A stretch of DNA of 64,000 nt from positions 353,501 to 417,500 of the forward strand of contig NZ_CP089538.1 of assembly GCF_021233055.1 (NCBI RefSeq), given 5' to 3'. Position 1 is the first letter of the stretch. Each line of letters opens with the position of its first letter. A model generated the notes under the pieces. That model made no database searches. It saw nothing but the letters and a program-made list of their open reading frames with translations, and was not told the DNA's origin. This DNA is from Spirosoma oryzicola. Its GTDB lineage: Bacteria; Bacteroidota; Bacteroidia; Cytophagales; Spirosomataceae. Shown here piece by piece: positions 18,419 to 27,859 of this stretch. The position numbers and the translations under genes are program-made.

Positions 18419-19360
18419 TTAACTGAGGGCCTGTGCGATTTTGGTGTAAGCGTCTGATTCAACCTGTCGGATGGCCAGACCAATCATGTTTTTGATCGCA
18501 AGCGGTGACGAAATTCCGTGAGCGATAATGACATTTCCATTAACGCCAAGAATAGGACTACCGCCTACCGATTCATAATTGGTCTTATCCAGAAATTCGT
18601 CACGGATGCCCCGTTGCAATGCCATTCCGTAAAACGACTCGCCGAGCTTAAACATGGTGTTACCCGTAAAGCCATCGGTTATAATGACATCGGCTTTGCC
18701 CGCGAAGAAATCTCCGCCTTCGATGTTACCGACAAAATTGATTTTTCGATTGTCTTTGAGCAGCTGATGCGCTGCCTGGGCCACAAGGGATCCTTTTTGC
18801 TCTTCGGTACCGATGTTCATCAGCGCTACGCGGGGCCGTTCGATGTCGAACGTATACTGAGCGTAGATCGAGCCGATCTCACCGAACTGAGCGAGCATTT
18901 CGGGCTTGCAATCAGCATTGGCTCCAATGTCGAGCATAACGGCATGACCACCTGTGATCTGTGGGACAAAACCGGCAATACACGGCCGTAGGATACCCTC
19001 TATGGCTTTTATGCTAAACAGCGCACCAACGTGCATGGCTCCCGTATTTCCGGCGCTGCAAAAAGCGTTGACCTGACCGTCTTTCAAAAGCTTAAACCCA
19101 ACTCCGATACTGGAATTGGGTTTCTGCGAGAGAGCTTTAGTAGGGTGCTCACTCATTTCGATGACGTCGTCAGCGTTGACCAATTCAATATTGGCAACGG
19201 CTTCCGCACCGTGTTTCTGGATTAGTTCATGCACAAGGGACTGCTTGCCAATCAGCACAATAGTTACATTTTCCGGCAATTCAGCAGCGGCCATTACAAC
19301 TCCTTCCACAATTGCTTCGGGAGCAAAATCGCCACCCATTGCGTCCACTGCAATTTTCAT
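18419..19360 (-). CDS. plsX: Phosphate acyltransferase PlsX
   Basis: A 313-residue enzyme that makes acyl-phosphate from acyl-ACP for phospholipid synthesis. The N-terminus [14 protein letters not shown] is diagnostic and fixes the start at ATG 19360; the open frame runs upstream to 19438 but the extra 26 residues are not family-like. Other motifs are [10 protein letters not shown] and GFTGNTMFK. It sits between rpmF and fabH, the classical yceD-rpmF-plsX-fabH order. Confidence 0.97.
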   Translation of the reverse strand: MKIAVDAMGGDFAPEAIVEGVVMAAAELPENVTIVLIGKQSLVHELIQKHGAEAVANIELVNADDVIEMSEHPTKALSQKPNSSIGVGFKLLKDGQVNAFCSAGNTGAMHVGALFSIKAIEGILRPCIAGFVPQITGGHAVMLDIGANADCKPEMLAQFGEIGSIYAQYTFDIERPRVALMNIGTEEQKGSLVAQAAHQLLKDNRKINFVGNIEGGDFFAGKADVIITDGFTGNTMFKLGESFYGMALQRGIRDEFLDKTNYESVGGSPILGVNGNVIIAHGISSPLAIKNMIGLAIRQVESDAYTKIAQALS

Positions 19361-19439
19361 TGACTCCGTTTGTTCAATACCTCCCAGCTTATACTGGCTA
19401 GCAAAAAATACGCGTAAAAATAGGGAGGTGGCGGGCAAT

Positions 19440-19486
19440 AAAAAAGTATTTCGCGTTCATCTTCAGGAAGACGTCAACGAAATACT
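19440..19486 (-). terminator. Hairpin terminator between rpmF and plsX
   Basis: On the minus strand AGTATTTCG (19486-19478) pairs with CGAAATACT (19453-19445), with further imperfect pairing inside, and a run of six T follows (19445-19440). It would attenuate transcription after rpmF, so ribosomal protein and lipid genes may be uncoupled. Confidence 0.65.
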
Positions 19487-19505
19487 CTTTATAATAGAAT
19501 GACAA

Positions 19506-19700
19506 TTAAGCTGTTTTAGCGTAATTCTCAATGATCATCTGGCCTTTGTAAAACAAGTTGCCCTCGAAAACGTGAGCGTGGTGGCGCTCATGAACTTCAC
19601 CTGTTTGGGCGTCTGTCGAGAGCGTTACGGCCGTAGCCTTGTAATGAGTTCTGCGCTTATCGCGCCGGGTGCTAGAGTGGCGTCGTTTGGGGTGTGCCAT
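19506..19700 (-). CDS. rpmF: 50S ribosomal protein L32
   Basis: A 64-residue basic protein. The N-terminus [17 protein letters not shown] and the following HYKA are characteristic of L32. The zinc-binding cysteines seen in some L32 proteins are absent (the C-minus form). It is downstream of yceD, as in many bacteria, and is followed by a terminator at 19440-19486. Confidence 0.97.
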   Translation of the reverse strand: MAHPKRRHSSTRRDKRRTHYKATAVTLSTDAQTGEVHERHHAHVFEGNLFYKGQMIIENYAKTA

Positions 19701-19777
19701 AAAACAGTTTGTAGTTTATAGTTTTTAGGTTCATCGTTCGAAGGCCATCACACACAAGCCCGTGAACAACAAACAGA

Positions 19778-20317
19778 TTAATTATCACTCAATTTACGCA
19801 AGGCCGCCCAGCGCGGATCGATCTCCGGCTGCTCGTCTTCGCTTGTCGTTTCGGGGTCAGAGCGGTAAATTACTTTACCGTTTTGCTCATCGTCAGCATC
19901 ATCCTCATCGCGAAAACGGGGATGCAATCGCTTCATGGGCAGCGACAGGCTAATAAACTCAAAAATGTAGTGAGCTACATTGATGGTTGCCGTACTGCGC
20001 TCAATCAGTTCAATCTCGTCGCTCAGCTCTTCGTTGTGGTCGCCAAACTTAAGCAGCATCGTCTGCTGCGTATCAACAGGTTCATCATAGTCATCAAGGC
20101 TCCGGTCGCATACTTGTTCGACGGTGCCTGTGATGTGAAAATCCAGCCGGATCATCGTTTCAGACTTATCCAGTGTCACATGAGTCCGAACGTTCCCTTT
20201 CTGAATTAGATCCTGTTCCAACGCAGCAAAAAACGCGTCGTCCGATGTAAAATCGTACTCGTAGCGTTTGTTGTCCAGACCGACAATATTAATGTCGTAT
20301 GCGCGTAGTGGGTTCAC
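19778..20317 (-). CDS. yceD: YceD/DUF177 family protein
   Basis: A 179-residue acidic protein of the DUF177 family, which is linked to 23S rRNA accumulation and nearly always lies before rpmF. The family core usually has CxRC; here it is CDRS (near residues 89-92), so the second cysteine is lost. The C-terminus is rich in Asp/Glu (about 137-165) and ends RWAALRKL, a conserved tail. The start follows a strong promoter by 30 bases and heads the cluster. Start ATG or GTG is judged at 20317 by the family N-terminus; the codon there is GTG. Confidence 0.85.
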   Translation of the reverse strand: MNPLRAYDINIVGLDNKRYEYDFTSDDAFFAALEQDLIQKGNVRTHVTLDKSETMIRLDFHITGTVEQVCDRSLDDYDEPVDTQQTMLLKFGDHNEELSDEIELIERSTATINVAHYIFEFISLSLPMKRLHPRFRDEDDADDEQNGKVIYRSDPETTSEDEQPEIDPRWAALRKLSDN

Positions 20318-20346
20318 CTCTGTGTCTCCTCTTCAAAATAAGACCG

Positions 20347-20377
20347 CAAAGGTACGAAATGTTTGTTAATCAGTAAA
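20347..20377 (-). promoter_or_regulatory. Promoter of the yceD-rpmF-plsX-fabH-efp-accBC cluster
   Basis: On the minus strand TACCTTTG (20354-20347) matches the -7 consensus exactly, and TTTA (20377-20374) lies 19 bases upstream in place of TTTG. The inferred start is about 20340, giving a leader of roughly 23 bases. Confidence 0.65.
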
Positions 20378-20467
20378 GTGCTAAGCTAAAAAAGGTTTGC
20401 GGTTTAACATTAACTTCCACTTTTTGAGAAATTTTTGTAACTCTGACACTTACCTTCCTGCTTGTTT

Positions 20468-21361
20468 ATGTTCGTAACCTTTGTCAGCGTTACCTCGCTG
20501 GCGGTACTGATCCGCATTATTGCCAATCCGCTTTCGAACGTATTTCAGAAGCAGCTTACCCACCGATCTGCCGATCCGTTGTTCATCATTTCGGCTACTT
20601 ACGGGTTTCTGGCGCTGGCTTGTCTCACGGTTTGGCCCCAGCTTCAGGTTGAAGGCTTACCCAAAGCTTTCTGGCTAAGTATGCTAGTCGTTGGTCTGTT
20701 TGCGATGCTTGGAAATGTATTTCTGGTGAAAGCACTGCACATCGGCGATCTGTCGGTACTAGGCCCCATCAATGCGTATAAATCGGTAGTAGGTCTTGTT
20801 GTTGGCATTTTTCTTTTAAACGAAATTCCGGGTTGGTGGGGGCTGGCGGGCGTTGTACTTATTGTAGTCGGTAGTTATGTCGTACTAAGCAATAAACAGC
20901 AGCGTAAAGGCTTTTCTTGGCGTATTTTCGGTCGACAGGAAGTGAAATTAAGGTTGGCAGCGCTGGTATTTTCGGCCATCGACGGAGCGTTTCTGAAAAA
21001 AGCAATCGTTCTCTCGTCGCCGACTATAGCGTTCTTTTATTGGTGTATATTCGGGTTTGCTTTTACGCTCATCTGGATGCTGATCGTTCTGAAAGACCGC
21101 TGGCAGGAGCAAACGAGCCTGCTTTTTTCGCAGAAAAGCACATACCTGGCCTTGTTCCTGACGGTTGGTGTCACGCAGGTCGCCAGCAACATTGCCCTGG
21201 CGGGGATGCAGGTCGGTTATGCGCTGGCTTTGTTTCAGACATCAGCGTTAATAAGCGTGCTGTTTGGGCACCGATTTTTCAATGAACAAGGTATACTACG
21301 GAAGCTAATAGGGGCTGGTATCATGGTTGCCGGGGCTATTCTAATCACTGTACTGGGATAA
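20468..21361 (+). CDS. EamA/DMT-family transporter
   Basis: A 297-residue membrane protein with ten predicted helices in two repeated halves, the drug/metabolite transporter arrangement. The first half ends with the conserved LNEIPGWWGLAGVVLIVVGS pattern near residues 120-139. The substrate is unknown. I start at ATG 20468; a TTG at 20462 is two codons upstream. It is divergent from yceD. Confidence 0.85.
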   Translation: MFVTFVSVTSLAVLIRIIANPLSNVFQKQLTHRSADPLFIISATYGFLALACLTVWPQLQVEGLPKAFWLSMLVVGLFAMLGNVFLVKALHIGDLSVLGPINAYKSVVGLVVGIFLLNEIPGWWGLAGVVLIVVGSYVVLSNKQQRKGFSWRIFGRQEVKLRLAALVFSAIDGAFLKKAIVLSSPTIAFFYWCIFGFAFTLIWMLIVLKDRWQEQTSLLFSQKSTYLALFLTVGVTQVASNIALAGMQVGYALALFQTSALISVLFGHRFFNEQGILRKLIGAGIMVAGAILITVLG

Positions 21362-21450
21362 ACATCTACTCGCGAAGTAGGTTATGATTGTTGAATCTAT
21401 AGTCCGTAGCTGATTAACCGCTACGACAAACCGTTATAAACTTTTCCGCT

Positions 21451-21660
21451 ATGTCTCAGTACAAACTCGTCGAAAAACACGACATCGAACACCACAATGA
21501 GTATTATGAAGTGCGTATAACGCAGGACAACGATCACCCCGAAAGCTTGTTTTTTACCACCAATGAAGAAAATCTGGAAGAGGTCGCTGCTGACATTATC
21601 TATGAGCACAGACCCGGGGTAAAGAACTGGACGGTAATTCCACATCGCAAAGACAGTTAA
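21451..21660 (+). CDS. Small acidic conserved-looking protein of unknown function
   Basis: A 69-residue protein starting at ATG 21451. I do not recognise a family. The composition is acidic and polar with no signal peptide or membrane segment; the pattern EYYEVRITQDNDHPESLFF suggests a small beta-rich domain. It is 25 bases upstream of the hydrolase gene on the same strand, so co-transcription is likely. Convincing support is its clean start, compact spacing and codon use like its neighbours. Confidence 0.6.
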   Translation: MSQYKLVEKHDIEHHNEYYEVRITQDNDHPESLFFTTNEENLEEVAADIIYEHRPGVKNWTVIPHRKDS

Positions 21661-21685
21661 TTAGACAAGCGAAAAATCAGGATTC

Positions 21686-22471
21686 GTGGCAAACGCTTTC
21701 CTTATCATTGACACCCAATTTGATTTCTGCCATCCCGACGGAGCTTTGTTTGTACCGGGGGCCGAACAGGACGTTATGCGTATGGCCAATCTGATTCGTC
21801 AGCATACGGATCAGATCGACCATATAGTGGTGACGCTCGATACACACCATCTGCTCGATATTGCCCATCCTTTATTTTGGGTAGACAATAATGGGCAGCA
21901 TCCGGCACCCTTTACCCGCATTTCAGCCGAAGACGTTGATGCCGGACGTTGGGTTCCACGTTTTGCGGTCGAAAAGGCGAAGCAATACGTTCACGATCTG
22001 GAAGCGGATGGGCAGCTTGCGCACTTTATCTGGCCCGAGCATTGCCTGATCGGCTCGCGGGGTGCCGCCTTACACGATACCCTGCTCGATGCGTTGAAAG
22101 ATTGGTCACGCCAGCGAGAGCTTGATTACGTGGCGGTTCCGAAAGGATTACACCCGCTGTCGGAGCACTTCGGTATTTTCCGGGCGCAGGTTCCCGATCC
22201 GGCGGTGCCCGAATCACAGCTCAACACGGGCCTGATTGCTGACCTTGATCGTTTCGACCGGGTTTACCTGATGGGCGAAGCTAAATCCCACTGTGTAGCC
22301 AATAGCTTGAAACAAATCCTTGACTTTGCTCCGGAGCTTGTGCCCAAAGTGACGGTCGTGACTGATTGTATGTCGGACGTAACGGGCTTAGGTCATCTTG
22401 CTGATCCGATTTATGCTGAAGCTCGCGCAAGAAATGTGCATTTTGTGAAATCAGACGCGGTTTTTAGCTGA
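21686..22471 (+). CDS. Isochorismatase-fold cysteine hydrolase (nicotinamidase-like)
   Basis: A 261-residue protein of the cysteine hydrolase superfamily that includes nicotinamidase. Asp9 in LIIDTQFDF, a metal-ligand-like DTHH (52-55) and the nucleophile Cys203 in GEAKSHCVANS are visible. Two features, HPLFWVDNNGQHPAPFT and the PEHCLIGSRGA segment (117-127), fit nicotinamidase-like members. The start is GTG 21686, placed directly before the hydrophobic first strand. Substrate is not certain. Confidence 0.82.
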   Translation: MANAFLIIDTQFDFCHPDGALFVPGAEQDVMRMANLIRQHTDQIDHIVVTLDTHHLLDIAHPLFWVDNNGQHPAPFTRISAEDVDAGRWVPRFAVEKAKQYVHDLEADGQLAHFIWPEHCLIGSRGAALHDTLLDALKDWSRQRELDYVAVPKGLHPLSEHFGIFRAQVPDPAVPESQLNTGLIADLDRFDRVYLMGEAKSHCVANSLKQILDFAPELVPKVTVVTDCMSDVTGLGHLADPIYAEARARNVHFVKSDAVFS

Positions 22472-22492
22472 AAACCCGTACTTTTCGGCTGT

Positions 22493-23122
22493 ATGGAAAA
22501 AACGTTACCACTGTTTCCGCTCAGTTTAATCGTTTATCCGGGCGAAGATTTGAATCTCCACATCTTCGAGCCGCGCTATCGCCAGCTCATTAATGAGTGT
22601 CTGGAAGAGGAGCGTACGTTCGGTATTCCGGCATTCATCAATAACAAGATGCCGGGTTACGGCACCGAAATGCACGTAACCAGTCTGCACAGACGTTACG
22701 ACGATGGACGGATGGATATTAAGTCCAAAGGACTATCGGTGTTCCGGTTAGTTAATTTCGAAAACCCTATTCCCGGAAAGCTCTATGCGGGTGGGGAAGT
22801 AGAAATGATTGACAAGAGCGATAGCTTCAGCGCTCACGCGACGGCATTGATGGAACGCCTAGAGCGTCTATACGGCTTGTTGCAGATCGAAAACGATTGC
22901 GATCCAACCAGCGAAAATTTTTCGTATAAAGTAGCGCACAAAGTTGGTTTATCGGTCGATCAGGAATATGAGTTGCTGACCCTTGAAACCGAAGCCGAAC
23001 GTCAGCTTTTTTTGATTCAGCACCTTAATAATGTCATGCCTGTAGTGGCTGACATGGAGCGGACCAAGCAGCGCATCCGCATGAACGGCCACTTCAAAAA
23101 CCTCGATCCGCTCAATTTTTAA
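22493..23122 (+). CDS. Lon N-terminal (substrate-binding) domain protein
   Basis: A 209-residue protein made only of the LON N-terminal domain. The N-terminal LPLFPLSLIVYPGEDLNLHIFEPRY pattern (residues 5-29) is the family signature; no AAA+ or protease domain follows. Such stand-alone domains occur widely and have no firmly assigned role. It starts 21 bases after the hydrolase stop, so the genes from 21451 may form one transcript. A structured repeat (23172-23274) lies after its stop. Confidence 0.88.
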   Translation: MEKTLPLFPLSLIVYPGEDLNLHIFEPRYRQLINECLEEERTFGIPAFINNKMPGYGTEMHVTSLHRRYDDGRMDIKSKGLSVFRLVNFENPIPGKLYAGGEVEMIDKSDSFSAHATALMERLERLYGLLQIENDCDPTSENFSYKVAHKVGLSVDQEYELLTLETEAERQLFLIQHLNNVMPVVADMERTKQRIRMNGHFKNLDPLNF

Positions 23123-23171
23123 CAAGCTCCTTTGAGAGCCGATCTTTCGGGAGTGACAGACTCTTGTCCTA

Positions 23172-23274
23172 GGCGTGGTGTCGGTTTTGAGAAACCGACA
23201 CCTGGCGGCAGAAATCCGTGTCGGTTTTGAGAACCGCGCGGGCGGCCCCGCCGACACCACGCTCACACCACGCC
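23172..23274. repeat. Structured GC-rich dispersed repeat, copy 1
   Basis: A small hairpin, GGTGTCGGTTT (23177-23187) with AAACCGACACC (23192-23202), lies inside an outer pair GCGTGGTGTCGG (23173-23184) and CCGACACCACGC (23251-23262); a further CCACGCC (23268-23274) can also pair with GGCGTGG (23172-23178). The core around 23231-23250 (GAACCGCGCGGGCGGCCCCG) recurs at 39240-39259 with one difference and one base gap. Confidence 0.7.
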
Positions 23275-23282
23275 CACGGAGC

Positions 23283-23963
23283 TTACAGCAATTTCATTGT
23301 CTCGTAATCACCGACGTGTTGCAGGTAAAAGAAATGCAGCAACAAACCATTGACGTTGTTGACCAATTTGTGCGCTTCGGGCAGTGACGTAACAACGGTG
23401 GTTATCCGTTCGTGCTCCGACTGGTTGCCCATATCTTTGTGGTGAAAGCTCATGATTTCGTCGTGCGACATTTCGCGTTCGACGTAGAAATAATGCATCG
23501 CTTCATCGCTTGTCCCCGTACTAGGATAGCACAACTGGGAGTTAAGCTTTGTCAACTCATCAGCCGTGACGGTAAGACCAATCTCTTCGCCTAGCTCACG
23601 AGCGGCTACTTCATCCGGCGCATCGCTGGCATCGACCATACCGGCGGGGTGCTCGTACGTATGCGACCCATCGGCAATCCGCCGTTGACGAACCAACACG
23701 ACGTATTTCTGTTTGGTCTCTTTATCGATCAGGGCCACCAGCATACAGACCGCATGGCCTTTCAAGAACAAAGCCGGTGGAATTTTATCGCCCTCGGGTG
23801 TATCGGCGTCTACTTCGAGCATGGCGAAGAGTACTTCACCATTATGCCGACGCCGGATGTAAAAATCGTTGATCGCGTTAATTTTAAGCCCATTGCTTTC
23901 CATCTGGCTTTTCCAGAATTTGAATTTCGGTGCGTCCTGAAGGGCTTCTTCGTGTTTACTCAT
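23283..23963 (-). CDS. Nudix hydrolase, ADP-sugar-diphosphatase-like
   Basis: A 226-residue Nudix protein. The box spans the segment GMVDASDAPDEVAARELGEE followed by IGL, near residues 108-130, with REL, both catalytic glutamates and the final Gly; the usual Glu at position 7 is Asp. The long N-terminal domain before the box resembles the NUDT5/ADP-ribose group. It starts six bases after the stop of the NAGPA-like gene, so the two are co-transcribed. Start ATG 23963. Confidence 0.85.
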   Translation of the reverse strand: MSKHEEALQDAPKFKFWKSQMESNGLKINAINDFYIRRRHNGEVLFAMLEVDADTPEGDKIPPALFLKGHAVCMLVALIDKETKQKYVVLVRQRRIADGSHTYEHPAGMVDASDAPDEVAARELGEEIGLTVTADELTKLNSQLCYPSTGTSDEAMHYFYVEREMSHDEIMSFHHKDMGNQSEHERITTVVTSLPEAHKLVNNVNGLLLHFFYLQHVGDYETMKLL

Positions 23964-23969
23964 AGTCGT

Positions 23970-24830
23970 TTATCGAATCAAAATTACGTTACTCACCGGG
24001 CGTTCGCCGGTATGAATCCACTGCTTGCTATCGGACGGATAATTAACGACCCCAGCGCTCCCCTGACCTACCGAGCGAATCCAGAGCGTTGTGGAGCCAC
24101 CTCCGTCGAGGTTGATTGCGTCGCGGCAACCGAGCCAGCGCATGAGATCCGTTAGTTCGTGCAGGTTCATGCCTTGTGCGTTCGCATTTCGTCCGTCGAC
24201 GGTAGCTAGAATCAGCCGTTTGCCCGGACCTACGCATAGACACGCCCGCGGATGACGATTGTCGTTAAAAGCGTTCTTTTGAAGCGGATGCGGCTTGCCG
24301 TTGCGCAGTAGTAACGGACCCGTTGTCATCACGTTTTCCGCCGACAGTTGCCGGTCCCAACCGGGCTGGTTACCGCCAAAAACAAGCTTAACCTTATTCT
24401 TGTGAATAACAATGGCTGCCTGCTGATGTTCAACCATCGTTTTGCCGGACAATCGAGTGGTGTCCAGCACACGACCATCAATTTTGATCAGATCGACCGA
24501 ACCTCCCTTTTTTGTGTCGAAGAACGTGCCGTTTAGGGCAACCAACGCCTTGAATTTCTGACCGAACCAGCTAGTCGGCTTTAAGCTATCACCGGCTGAT
24601 CCAAAAGCGATGGTCGGCCGACGACGATTTTTGAGGACGATCAGGTTAATGTTCTGTTTCGATTTAAACAAGCTGTCGAAGTGCGCTTCCTGCCAGAGGA
24701 TACGGCGGTGAATGCGGCTGTTGCGCCAGTTGGCCGTTTTGACCTGTACGGAATCCGTTGACTGAGCAAAGGTGAACCGAATGCTCAGCAAGGTGATAGC
24801 GACCAATAAAGTGACTCGAGAAAGATACAT
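23970..24830 (-). CDS. Secreted phosphodiester glycosidase (NAGPA/DUF2233-like) protein
   Basis: A 286-residue protein with an N-terminal signal peptide (about 1-22, ending TFAQ). The NAGPA domain covers most of the rest; the segment INLDGGGSTTLW near 240-251 is its hallmark, with the preceding GRNANAQGMNLHELTDLM. The mammalian founder removes GlcNAc from phosphodiester-linked glycans; bacterial substrates are mostly unknown. It is upstream of, and likely co-transcribed with, the Nudix gene. A long hairpin lies between it and the S9 peptidase. Confidence 0.87.
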   Translation of the reverse strand: MYLSRVTLLVAITLLSIRFTFAQSTDSVQVKTANWRNSRIHRRILWQEAHFDSLFKSKQNINLIVLKNRRRPTIAFGSAGDSLKPTSWFGQKFKALVALNGTFFDTKKGGSVDLIKIDGRVLDTTRLSGKTMVEHQQAAIVIHKNKVKLVFGGNQPGWDRQLSAENVMTTGPLLLRNGKPHPLQKNAFNDNRHPRACLCVGPGKRLILATVDGRNANAQGMNLHELTDLMRWLGCRDAINLDGGGSTTLWIRSVGQGSAGVVNYPSDSKQWIHTGERPVSNVILIR

Positions 24831-24840
24831 AGAATCGTTT

Positions 24841-24929
24841 GTAAACGCAGAGGAAGCCGACCTAGTCGGGGAGCTACCAAGCGCCTAAAGCGTGGCGTCC
24901 ACGAATATCCCGGCTTCCTCCAGGTTTAC
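24841..24929. repeat. Long inverted repeat between S9 peptidase and NAGPA-like gene
   Basis: Arms GTAAACGCAGAGGAAGCCG (24841-24859) and CGGCTTCCTCCAGGTTTAC (24911-24929) pair at 16 of 19 positions. There is no T-run on the minus strand, so it is not a typical terminator although it sits right after the peptidase stop (24939). Confidence 0.6.
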
Positions 24930-24938
24930 CAAATTAAC

Positions 24939-27146
24939 TTATTTCTGCGTCAGGCCCTGAGCATCGGGACCGACGTAGCGCTCAAAGAATTCGTAAATCC
25001 GAAGCATCCGGTCAATACGCTGACGGACATTGCCCGTACGGCTCAACTCGTGCGTTGCCCCCGGCATCCGAACGTACTCAACCGGACGGCCCAGAATTTT
25101 AAGGCTCTTATACATCATCTCGCTCTGGATAATACCCGTGCGCAGGTCGTTTTCGCCGTGTTTGATCAGCAAAGGCGTTTTGATGTTCTGCACGAACGTG
25201 TACGGCGAGTTGGCGTCCAGCACTTTGGCTTCGGCTGTCCACGGATAGGCAAAGTAGTTTGGCACAAGCCGCCAGGCATTACCCTCACCCAGGAAAGTTG
25301 TCAGGTCGTACACACCGCGTTGCGAGAAAGCGGCTTTGAATCGGTTGTCATGGCCGACGATCCAGGCCGTGAGGTAGCCCGCGTATGAACCACCTGTGAT
25401 CACCTGCCGACTTGTATCGACCCAGGCTTCCTTTGCCGCAGCGGTTGCCGCAGCCAGTACATCTTCGGCCGGGCCGGTTCCCCAATCTTTGATGTTAGCC
25501 CGTTGAAATTCGAGTCCGTAACCGCCCGAACCGCGTGGATTGGCGTAGACAACCCCGTACCCCTGCGAACACATATACTGAAATTCGTGCCACATTGACG
25601 GTTCGCCCGGTCCCCACATGGCGGTTGGCCCACCATGCATATTGAGCAGGAGCGGATATTTTTTACCATTTTCCACAAGGACTGGTTTCATGATCCAGTA
25701 ATCAACCGTTTGACCAAGCGAATTCTTGTACGTGTGCTTTTCGGGAAAGCTAAGCTGCTTTTGAGTGACCCAGTCGTTGTAATTGCTCAGCTTCGTCTGA
25801 GCCTTGGCCTCGGCGTTTGTTAGATACAGTTCCGATGGGTTTGTTACCTCCGTTTTGGCGAAAACGATTTGACCACCAGTGATGTCGAAATTCGTTACGC
25901 CACTCTCAAACGGAGTTAACTGACTTACCTGGCGTGTTGCGGGATCGAGTCGGTAGAGCGGAGTTCCACCATTTGCGGCAGCGGTGAAGTAGATCGCATA
26001 GCCAGTGGTTCCTTTCTTGCCTTTGCCCGACGATGGAAGAGCTGTCCAGGTCAGATTACTCGCTGCCCGGTCGAAGGTAACGGGCTGGATGGTTGAGGCT
26101 GTTGTACCGGTTAACGTTGCCAGACCAATCTGCGCGAAGTTGACGCCTTCGGATGGACTCATCAGAACGGCCAGTTGTTTGCCATCGGGTGAAACCTCCG
26201 GCGAACCGTAGCTTTTTCCGGTTTCGGCCAGTACGACCGTCCGAGTACCGGAGCCATTGGCCGGGATGAATACGATGGCGTTGTCCGATTCACGGTCGGG
26301 GTGCTTGAGCGAGTCACGATCCGTTACGGCTAGTAAACCCTGCCCGTTGGGTAGCCAGGTTCCTGCCTGAAACGACGAAAAGCCACGCGTCAGGGCTTTG
26401 GGTGTTGCCTCTTCGTTGACGTCGATCACGTACAAATGCGTGAAACTAAGGTCTGGCTCGGTCGTAGACTCTCCCTGAAAGTTAAGCCGGGTAATGACCT
26501 TTGCCTTTTTATCGTCAACGTCTTTGTTTAGATACGCCCGAATTTCGGCCAGCGATCCGTCGGGGTTCGCTTTGATTTTTTTGTCTGTCTTGATGAAGTT
26601 GTTATTGGCAAAACCCGGCTTTTCGAGCGACCAGAGCGGACCGTTCTTACTCGGATTCAACACCGAATCGGTTAGCATCTGCGCCGTAGTGACGGTACCC
26701 GAAAAGGCAATCCGCTTCCCATCGGGCGACCAGACCGGGCTCGACGCACCGTAGGGGCTGTTGGTCAGCTGCCAGGCTTCACCACCATTGAGCGGCATGA
26801 CAAAAATCTGACCTTTGCCTTTTACGGTCCGCACAAAGGCAATCCGTTGACCATCCGGCGACCATACCGCCTGCCGGGCCGATTCGTTACCACGGGTCAG
26901 GGCTTTGCTGTCGCCGGGCTTAAGATTGGTCAGGTAAACGTGCGTTTTGTATTCGTATTCTTCCTTCTGGTCGGGGTTTGGCTCAATCGTCGTGAGCGTG
27001 TAAACCGCCTGTTTACCATCGGGGGAGAGTTCGATGCCGCCTACCTGCCTGATGCGTGTCAGATCGGTAACGACAACCTTGCTTTTGGTCTGCGCACAGA
27101 CGACCTGTGCTGTCAGTGTAAGAAAAAGGAAAGTTCGTTTTAGCAT
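24939..27146 (-). CDS. Secreted S9-family (prolyl oligopeptidase) peptidase
   Basis: A 735-residue serine peptidase with a signal peptide (MLKRTFLFLTLTAQVVCAQ). The N-terminal part is a beta-propeller with repeated SPDG motifs. The alpha/beta-hydrolase domain holds GGSYAGY near residue 585 (nucleophile Ser), HGENDLRTG near 665 (Asp) and GATHELS near 703 (His). The architecture matches bacterial acylaminoacyl-peptidase or DPP-like enzymes in the periplasm or outside. A TATTTTCG sequence (one mismatch to the -7 box) lies just upstream. Start ATG 27146. Confidence 0.93.
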   Translation of the reverse strand: MLKRTFLFLTLTAQVVCAQTKSKVVVTDLTRIRQVGGIELSPDGKQAVYTLTTIEPNPDQKEEYEYKTHVYLTNLKPGDSKALTRGNESARQAVWSPDGQRIAFVRTVKGKGQIFVMPLNGGEAWQLTNSPYGASSPVWSPDGKRIAFSGTVTTAQMLTDSVLNPSKNGPLWSLEKPGFANNNFIKTDKKIKANPDGSLAEIRAYLNKDVDDKKAKVITRLNFQGESTTEPDLSFTHLYVIDVNEEATPKALTRGFSSFQAGTWLPNGQGLLAVTDRDSLKHPDRESDNAIVFIPANGSGTRTVVLAETGKSYGSPEVSPDGKQLAVLMSPSEGVNFAQIGLATLTGTTASTIQPVTFDRAASNLTWTALPSSGKGKKGTTGYAIYFTAAANGGTPLYRLDPATRQVSQLTPFESGVTNFDITGGQIVFAKTEVTNPSELYLTNAEAKAQTKLSNYNDWVTQKQLSFPEKHTYKNSLGQTVDYWIMKPVLVENGKKYPLLLNMHGGPTAMWGPGEPSMWHEFQYMCSQGYGVVYANPRGSGGYGLEFQRANIKDWGTGPAEDVLAAATAAAKEAWVDTSRQVITGGSYAGYLTAWIVGHDNRFKAAFSQRGVYDLTTFLGEGNAWRLVPNYFAYPWTAEAKVLDANSPYTFVQNIKTPLLIKHGENDLRTGIIQSEMMYKSLKILGRPVEYVRMPGATHELSRTGNVRQRIDRMLRIYEFFERYVGPDAQGLTQK

Positions 27147-27177
27147 AGCTAATTCAGGTTATATGTTGGCGAAAATA

Positions 27178-27216
27178 CAAAAAAGGGGTGTAGAATGATT
27201 GTTCTACACCCCTTTT
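27178..27216 (-). terminator. Terminator after the DinB gene
   Basis: Perfect 15-base arms (27181-27195 and 27202-27216) with a 6-base loop; on the minus strand a run of six T follows. It lies 18 bases after the DinB stop. Confidence 0.85.
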
Positions 27217-27233
27217 CAGCAATGCCTGCCTGA

Positions 27234-27755
27234 TTAGGACAGCAAAGGCAGATAACGCTCTTGCAGGATAGCTGCGTGGTGCCGCGCGTGACCAACTACC
27301 ACAAAGCCCAGCGCCAGTACGGATATGGTCTGATTAGAAGCGGTACCGCTGCGGACCAACATTTCGTCGTCAACGCTTTTGAACAGCCAGATGGTCGCCT
27401 GCCGAACACTGGCAAATTCATCATACAGATCCGCAAGCGTCCGGCGGTTGGCTTGAGCCGAATGGGCAAACGGATCTTCATCGAAGCCGGGTAAGGCGGT
27501 TTTGTCGTTGCGGGCGAAGCGCATCGCACGGTACGTCATAATACGCTCGGTATCGATAACATGCTGAAGAATGTCCTTGCCCGTCCATTTGCCGGGCGCG
27601 TAGCGGAGATCGCCCAACGCGTCGAGCGTTTCAAGTGGAATCAGGCTATTGAAAGATGCCTGTTGAGTCAGTGCATCAATGATGTCGATGTCCTGGACCA
27701 GGTGGATGTAGCGGTCGAAAAATTGGGGCAATGCCGGAATGTCGGACTTAGTCAT
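27234..27755 (-). CDS. DinB-family protein
   Basis: A 173-residue helical-bundle protein of the DinB superfamily when read from ATG 27755; the open frame continues upstream to 27842 with 29 unlikely residues. The histidine in the segment GKDILQHVIDTERIMTYRA and the late GHARHHAAILQERYLP provide the usual metal-binding pattern. The activity is unknown; relatives are metal-dependent transferases or hydrolases. A terminator follows it. Confidence 0.88.
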   Translation of the reverse strand: MTKSDIPALPQFFDRYIHLVQDIDIIDALTQQASFNSLIPLETLDALGDLRYAPGKWTGKDILQHVIDTERIMTYRAMRFARNDKTALPGFDEDPFAHSAQANRRTLADLYDEFASVRQATIWLFKSVDDEMLVRSGTASNQTISVLALGFVVVGHARHHAAILQERYLPLLS

Positions 27756-27859
27756 AGTGGCGAATGATTGGCTGCCGAAAGATCTGAAACTTTGGTGAGT
27801 TTTCGAATTGGGACTATTTCTTTCGGATTGGGGACAAATCAATCATCAGCCGTGACCAA